In this document: piece by piece, positions 58,776-64,000 of the stretch | Layout: every line of letters begins with the position of its first letter | How positions within the stretch are numbered: the first letter of the stretch is position 1 | From: Ricinus communis | Lineage: Eukaryota > Streptophyta > Magnoliopsida > Malpighiales > Euphorbiaceae | Assembly: GCF_019578655.1 (NCBI RefSeq) | Contig: NC_063261.1 | Location: forward strand, 11,044,446-11,108,445 | Direction of reading: 5' to 3' | DNA length: 64,000 nt | Notes under the pieces: model-generated | What the model saw: the letters and a program-made list of their open reading frames with translations, nothing else | Databases searched by the model: none | Told to the model about the DNA's origin: nothing | Made by a program: the position numbers and the translations under genes

Positions 58776-61400
58776 ATGGATGTGGTAATACACTTGAGGT
58801 AGCACCTTGGTGGTTCTCTAACTCATGGACCGCAACCACGGTATATTGGAGAAATGGGGGTTGAATATGTGCCTGAAGTGGACCATGAGAAGCTGTCATT
58901 GTTTGAGTTTTTAGGTTATCTGAGAGACTTTGGATTTACAACTATTGGTAGTGTGTTTTATAAAGTAATGAATAATGATGAGGTAATTTTAAAATGGGTA
59001 AGTAGTTTAAAGAATAATGAAATAGTTGATTTATTTGTCACTCATGTGGTAGATGACCCAGAAGTGGTCATAGATGTTGATGATGATATGGACAAAGACC
59101 CTATTGTAAGTATAAGTATATTTAGTAATCTTAGTGGGGCTAGGGCAGGTGTGGGTATTGAAAAGGAGAATATAAATAGAGTTACTAAGGCTTCTTCTAG
59201 CAGATCTGAAGCAACTAGCAATAGAGAGAACAATGAGGGTGAGGGTAAGAGTGAGGGAGAAGGTGAGGGTGAGGGAGATAGTGAATTTGAAGATGATTGT
59301 GAGTCTAACAATAAGGCTGAGATTGTAGAGTTAGTTGCTACTGATGAGAATAATAATGAAGGTAGTAATATTGATGATGAATTAAGAACTGTAAGGGAGG
59401 TAACAAGAGAATTTTTAAGGAGGAAAAGAAGAAAGGAGGCAGAAGATGGGTTTGTAGAAGTACCTTTAGGAGAAGTAGGATATGATCAAGGTGATGATCA
59501 AGGTGATAATAAATATCAAGATAAAGTTGGAGGTGATGAGAAGTATTATAGGAGTGATGATTAGTATAGTAATGAATCTGAGATTGAAAAAGGGGATGAA
59601 GGTGTAGATTTACCTACTAGAAGAGAAAGTAAAAAGGTGTATTATGACCCTGAATGCAAGTTTCCAATATGAAAAATTGGAATGGTCTTTGAGAGTGTTG
59701 TGCAATTTAAGGATATTGTCTCTAAGTATGTTGTTCATAGGGGAGTCTAATTGAAGGTCAAACCTAATGAATCATATAGGGTGAGAGATAAGTGCAAAAG
59801 AAGTGGTTGTCCATGGTTATTATTTGGAAGCATTCAGGGCTATACATGGAATTTTATTGGAAAAACATATAAGCTTATTAACAAGTGCAATAGACACAAC
59901 AAAAATGCCCTATATAACTCAAATCTCATTGCAAAGTACTTCACAAGTAAGATCACTTCACAACCAAAAATTAAGTTGTGGGAGTTGCAGGATTTATGTA
60001 AAAAAGAATTGAAAATGTATGTGGAAATTACAACCTGTAGAAGGGCTAAAAGAAAAGTACTACAACAGTCTATGAGGGATTATGTAGAGGAGTTTTGGAA
60101 GCTGCATGATTATGTGGATGAAATTAATATGTCAAATCCTGGCAGCACTTATTTTGTGATAGTAGATAAGCAAAAAAAACCTGGTTTTGAAGTTTTTGAG
60201 AGATTTTATGTTTGTATTAATGCATGTAAAATTGGATGGAAAGAAGGGTGCATGAGGTGTTTGTAAGGGGCGGCTTCTTATTGTTGTGTTCAAAAGATGG
60301 AAATAGGTAGATGTTTCCCATTGCTTGGTCAGTGGTAGAGCTCGATACTAAAGTAAGCTGGAAGAAATTTTTTTTTTGTCTTTAAAAGATGATTTGGACC
60401 TACAAAATAGAGAAAAAATAACTGTAATGAAAAATATGCAAAAAGTAATTCTTTTATTTCAACATTCTTTGTATTTTAATTATAAGTAACAATTGCTTTG
60501 ATTTTTAAATTTAATATGGTTGTTCTCTATTAGGACTTAATACTTGCTATTGAGAAAGTCTTACCTCATGCTGAACACAAAATGTATTCTAGACACATTT
60601 GGAGTAACTGGGCAAAAAAATGGAGAGGTGTAGAGAGAAGAAAAAAAATCTAAGAGTATGCATAGAGTAGTTTTGAGAGGGAATTTGGGCAAATTAGGAA
60701 ATATAGTGTAGGGCCTATTTTGATACATCAGTTAAGTGTAATGTGTGTGAAAGTAATATGGCAAAGAATTTTAATTCATTAGTGTTAATTCCTAGGTATA
60801 AGTCAATAATTACTATGCTAGAAGATATTAGAAAAAATATTATGACTAGAATTATCACCATGAGGGATTTTGCGTCTACTTGAATTAGTGAAATATTACT
60901 TATGGAAATGGAGAGATTGTAAGAAAAATAAAGATAAGGCAATGAACTGTTAGATTCTGTGGAATGGTGATGCAGGATCTGAAATTGCTGAAGGAGATTA
61001 TGGACATATTATGGATATAAGGAAGTAAAATTGCACTTGCAGTTCTTAGGAATTGAAAAGAATTTCATGTGCTCATGCCATTTGTGCGATGAACAATAGA
61101 AATCTTAATCCAGAAGATTATGTTTTGCATTGCTATAAGAGAGAGACTTATCTAAAGCATATGTCAATCCTATTCAACCTGTATTTGGTATTAGAATGTG
61201 GCTCAAATTTACTCACAGTCCAATTGAGCCTCCTGAAATTATAAAGAAACCTGGGAGGCCAAAAAGGAATAAAAAGAAGTCAATGTATGAGCCAAAGAAA
61301 GTTGAAAATTTTCCAAGGAGAGAAGCATAAATGACATGCTCCTTGTGTAAAGCTAAAGGTCACAATTAATAAGGGTGTCTTAACAAAGGTATAACTAATA
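58776..61400 (+). pseudogene. MULE (MuDR-type) transposase gene, degraded
   Basis: The frame starts at the ATG at 58776, has a TAG at 58800, and continues in 58854-59564: an N-terminal domain typical of plant MULEs (GPQPRYIGEMGVEYVPEVDH), then a highly acidic linker with GEGKSEGEGEGEGDSE. The MuDR DNA-binding region follows (KVKPNESYRVRDKCKRSGCP, 59751-60266). The catalytic DDE region after 60200 is compressed and frameshifted. An intron remnant with AG/GA ends near 60534, followed by LILAIEKVLPHAEHKMYSRH. A SWIM finger CxC...CAH is at about 61032-61085, interrupted by a TAG, and a zinc knuckle lies at about 61338-61385. It would be a nuclear DNA transposase; it is not functional. Confidence 0.82.
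60410..60534 (+). other. Probable intron remnant in the MULE gene
   Basis: AT-rich sequence ending CTCTATTAG precedes resumed MULE coding sequence (LILAIEKVLPHAEH). The donor is not certain. Confidence 0.45.
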
Positions 61401-62050
61401 CAAAGGTACTTCTAAATCCTCATGATTATCTTATATTATATGTTATACTTTATTGAGGAAGCCATATTCTTTTTTAGGATAGTGAACTGTGAGGACTGCA
61501 TGTATGACTTGCAGAAGTGAACAGTTGCCTACCCCAAATGGGCCTACCCCAAATGTGATGGCCCCTAATTTGAGGACACCAACCCCTTCTTAGGTATTTC
61601 TCTAAATTTCTCAATTTATACTGACTTCTTTCTTAATTCACTTTATATAATTGCTATGGTAGTTAATGAAGGGTGAGGCAAGTAATGGTGGGGTAACAGA
61701 AAGTGCCATAAGTATTGGGAGAGTTTCAAATAAGAGGGGCAAAAGCAGGGTGTTGAAAGAGATCCAATTGTTAGTGATGCATCCTAACCCTGGGCTAAAA
61801 GAGCTAGAGTGAATAGTTTAGGATGTTATATCAATAAAGAAACTATATATACAGTTTTCAATGTGAGTTACACTAACTACTTGTTCAAGGTATATGAAGT
61901 TTGATTTGATCTAATTTCTATTTAATGTATATTTGCCAGCCTAGACAGAGCAATAGCAGAGTAATTGTGCCTCCAAAAAACATAAAGTCTGCATTTGAAC
62001 CAGTTCAACTGGATTTAAACCTCTAGGACTTAAGTGGAAAGACAAAAGAG
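61401..62050 (+). other. MULE 3' region
   Basis: Short coding-like patches separated by AT-rich intron-like pieces: a duplicated CCTACCCCAAATG word at 61529-61560, then ISIGRVSNKRGKSRVLKEIQ near 61710-61765, and KSAFEPVQLDLNL near 61985-62025. These could be C-terminal exons of the MULE protein; this is inference from position and composition. Confidence 0.4.
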
Positions 62051-64000
62051 TTATCACATGCAATCAATTGCAGCAGCAACACGCGTAGAGAAGATGTAAC
62101 GCCTGCATTTTCTCATCATCCATGTTATGTGCATTTACATTTAATCATTGGGCACATGATGGTATATCAATGATATTTTTATTTTATGAGAACATATATA
62201 TATTAACTATAAGTAGAGAATAAGAAGCATGATATTAGATTATTAATTTAGATAAGTTGATTAAGTACTTGGGTTATGTGTATTAAGCCTTAAGACTTAA
62301 TTGAACCAATAGTTGAAGGTTGGGTAAATAGATTGGACTTAAAAGATACAATTAAAAGTTAGTACCTATATATGGTTAGTAAGAATTAATTTAGGGTGAT
62401 AAAAATAGTTTAGTAGGTGGTGGCATTAAGAGAGGAATATTGGAAATTGGAACCATGAGTAAGCTCATTTTACCTCTTCATTTCTCTAAAATTCGTACAT
62501 GGCCAAAAACACAAAATTTGGAATAAGAGAGAGGAGTGGAATACCTAGAAAAACTTAAGATTAAGATAGGATTTTGCCAACTATTGAAGGAGCCAAGCTA
62601 AAGCTAAAGGATTTAAGCATATTAGCAACCCAAAAGCTGAAATTGGTAAGTTGTTACTTGAGTGTTATTAATTTGTCATTAGGGTTCTTGATTACAAATT
62701 GGAAAAACTTCATTTGATGCTCTCATTGATTAATTAAAGGTCTGATTATCATGAATTAGTAGAGTATTGAATGATTGCATAAAGATTAAGCTTGATTTAA
62801 GTTTAAGTATGTTAAGATAGAAAACTGTCAAAATTCCAGCAACCTTGATGTTCTGTATTTTAGGCATAACATGGGTTATATAAGTCCAAATTAAGCTTAA
62901 TTAGTGTCTATGGAAAGTTCAGAGAGTCGTCTATAACTTTATAGTTTTGTGATTTTGCTATTTTTGCCGTTTTGGTTGCTTAAATTGAGCAAACAGATTG
63001 CTGCTCGGGTATAACGAGCTGTATGACCCTTGCTCAGTAATTTGAAAATAATTAAATCTATAGAAGTCGGAATTGAGTAATTCTTCTTGGAGATGAAACT
63101 AGACGCATAAATGGATATGTCTATTTAATATGAGATTTTTGTATTAAGCCAATTTTGCCCAGCAATAAATATACCTTGGTACTAAATTCTGTCTAGAAAA
63201 CAGAAATGTTGGAGATTAGTTTTATGCAATTTATTGATGTTAATTTGAGTTAAATTGGTATTTAACTAGATGGGAAATGTTTATAGGATATTAAAACAGT
63301 AATTGAGAGTCTTAGAGGAAGAGTTAGACCTATGAATTAGAGAGGGGATGATCTTGTAATGCATTAGAACTCGCATTTACATGAATATTTGTAATATGCA
63401 TGAAATGTGAATTGATGAATGTGTTGACAGTGCACTCAAAGGCCTGGAAAGGAAGTTGTGGAGAAAGGAGGTTCTTATATGCTAAAGGAATAAGTATATT
63501 TTGAGTAAGTAAATAGTTAATATTTGCTATGTTCATATATTTAATCAAATGTTCCGCAAATGGTTGCGTTTGCTTAATATTGTTTATGTTTGAATGACTG
63601 AGATGGAAATGATTGGTGTTGAGTGGAACAATTGTTATTGCTGAAATATGATATAAGTGAAATGATTGAATTGTGATGTTAAGTGCATATGTGCATGTGA
63701 ATGGTGGATTCCCCTGTGAAAAAAAAAGATATATATATAAAGCCTTGGGAGGCTAAAGCCTAGAGAGGCTATAAAAGTGTATAATGTGAGATGAGGCGGA
63801 GCATCTTACGTGTGTGATATGTGAGGATGAGGCGGAGCAGCACATTAAAGGGGATCCACAAGCCGTGAGAACTAACCATAATTGTTGAATTGTATTTCTT
63901 CTATGATGGTTGTAATGAATTGAGTAGAATGGTATGACTTTATACCTAAACTATGAATATCATGGAAAGTTATGTGATTGGGTGGAAATTGTATTAAGTG
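62051..64000. other. Unassigned sequence, probably a repeat fragment
   Basis: No coding region is supported. TGTAACGCC at 62095 could be an LTR start of a type frequent in plant gypsy elements. Near the window edge GATGAGGCGGAGCA occurs twice (63790-63803 and 63826-63839) and GGAGGCTAAAGCC/GAGAGGCTATAAA near 63748-63776, the sort of short repeats found in LTRs or leader regions. The window ends before any partner can be seen. Confidence 0.35.

Noticed and set aside
59042..59311. Minus-strand Ser/Pro-rich open frame
   Set aside because: It is the complement of the acidic GEGEGEGD-type linker of the MULE gene; only the plus-strand reading continues into known domains.

Overview
This window is a repeat-rich stretch of a eudicot nuclear genome. 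The evidence is an A-type cytochrome P450 gene with a single intron, AT-rich intergenic DNA, and dense, nested plant transposable elements: Ty1/copia, Ty3/gypsy Tat and Athila types, a plant RNase H-bearing L1 LINE, Mutator-like elements and a MITE. The species cannot be fixed from the sequence. No prokaryotic features, tRNA, rRNA or CRISPR array were seen.

Layout. 1-484: unassigned. 485-11157: decayed SIRE/Maximus-like copia element on the minus strand (gag, protease/integrase, RT/RNase H, then an extra env-like reading frame), with a foreign solo LTR (1189-2624) inside its 3' LTR. 11177-11941: fragment of another copia gag. 12051-19540: Tat/Ogre-type gypsy element on the minus strand with two LTRs of about 2.2 kb, a tRNA-Arg-type primer-binding site, almost no recognisable coding content and three families of tandem repeats next to its 3' LTR. 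20480-20982: MITE-like inverted repeat. 23730-28849: the best-preserved retrotransposon, a plus-strand copia element with 173-bp LTRs, a 5-bp target duplication and one reading frame broken only by nonsense codons.

30036-32843 is the only convincing host gene: a two-exon CYP93-like cytochrome P450 (about 526 residues), close to the CYP93B flavone synthase II group. Its exon structure and haem site are intact, but the acidic residue of the I-helix oxygen-activation motif is glycine. Forty-two bases after its stop codon a full-length L1 LINE (32886-41838, minus strand) has inserted, flanked by a 14-bp target duplication (32872-32885 and 41839-41852). The gene's original 3' flank now lies about 9 kb away. 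Inside the LINE ORF1 sits a small LTR element (37361-40450) whose only recognisable coding content is a gypsy-type protease.

43334-44141: LTR fragment of the same broad family as the solo LTR. 44300-45919: broken MULE transposase interrupted by a Tat-lineage gypsy element (45920-58006). That gypsy has gag, protease, RT and RNase H, then a nested, truncated Athila-like element (about 50305-53591), then integrase, then antisense reading frames (55100-57150) typical of Tat elements, and a truncated right LTR. 58776-61400: a second, more complete but pseudogenised MULE gene with an acidic N-terminal region, MuDR-type domain, intron remnant, SWIM zinc finger and zinc knuckle. 62050-64000: unassigned, probably a repeat fragment.

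Apart from the P450 the window is a record of sequential insertions, and the order of several can be read from the nesting: P450 3' UTR then LINE then LTR mini-element; copia LTR then solo LTR; MULE then gypsy then Athila-like element. I did not find an evidently new multi-gene system. The most notable signals are the P450 active-site substitution with the LINE in its 3' UTR, the protease-only LTR element, the repeat-bearing Tat element and the uniform transition-type nonsense pattern of the young copia element.
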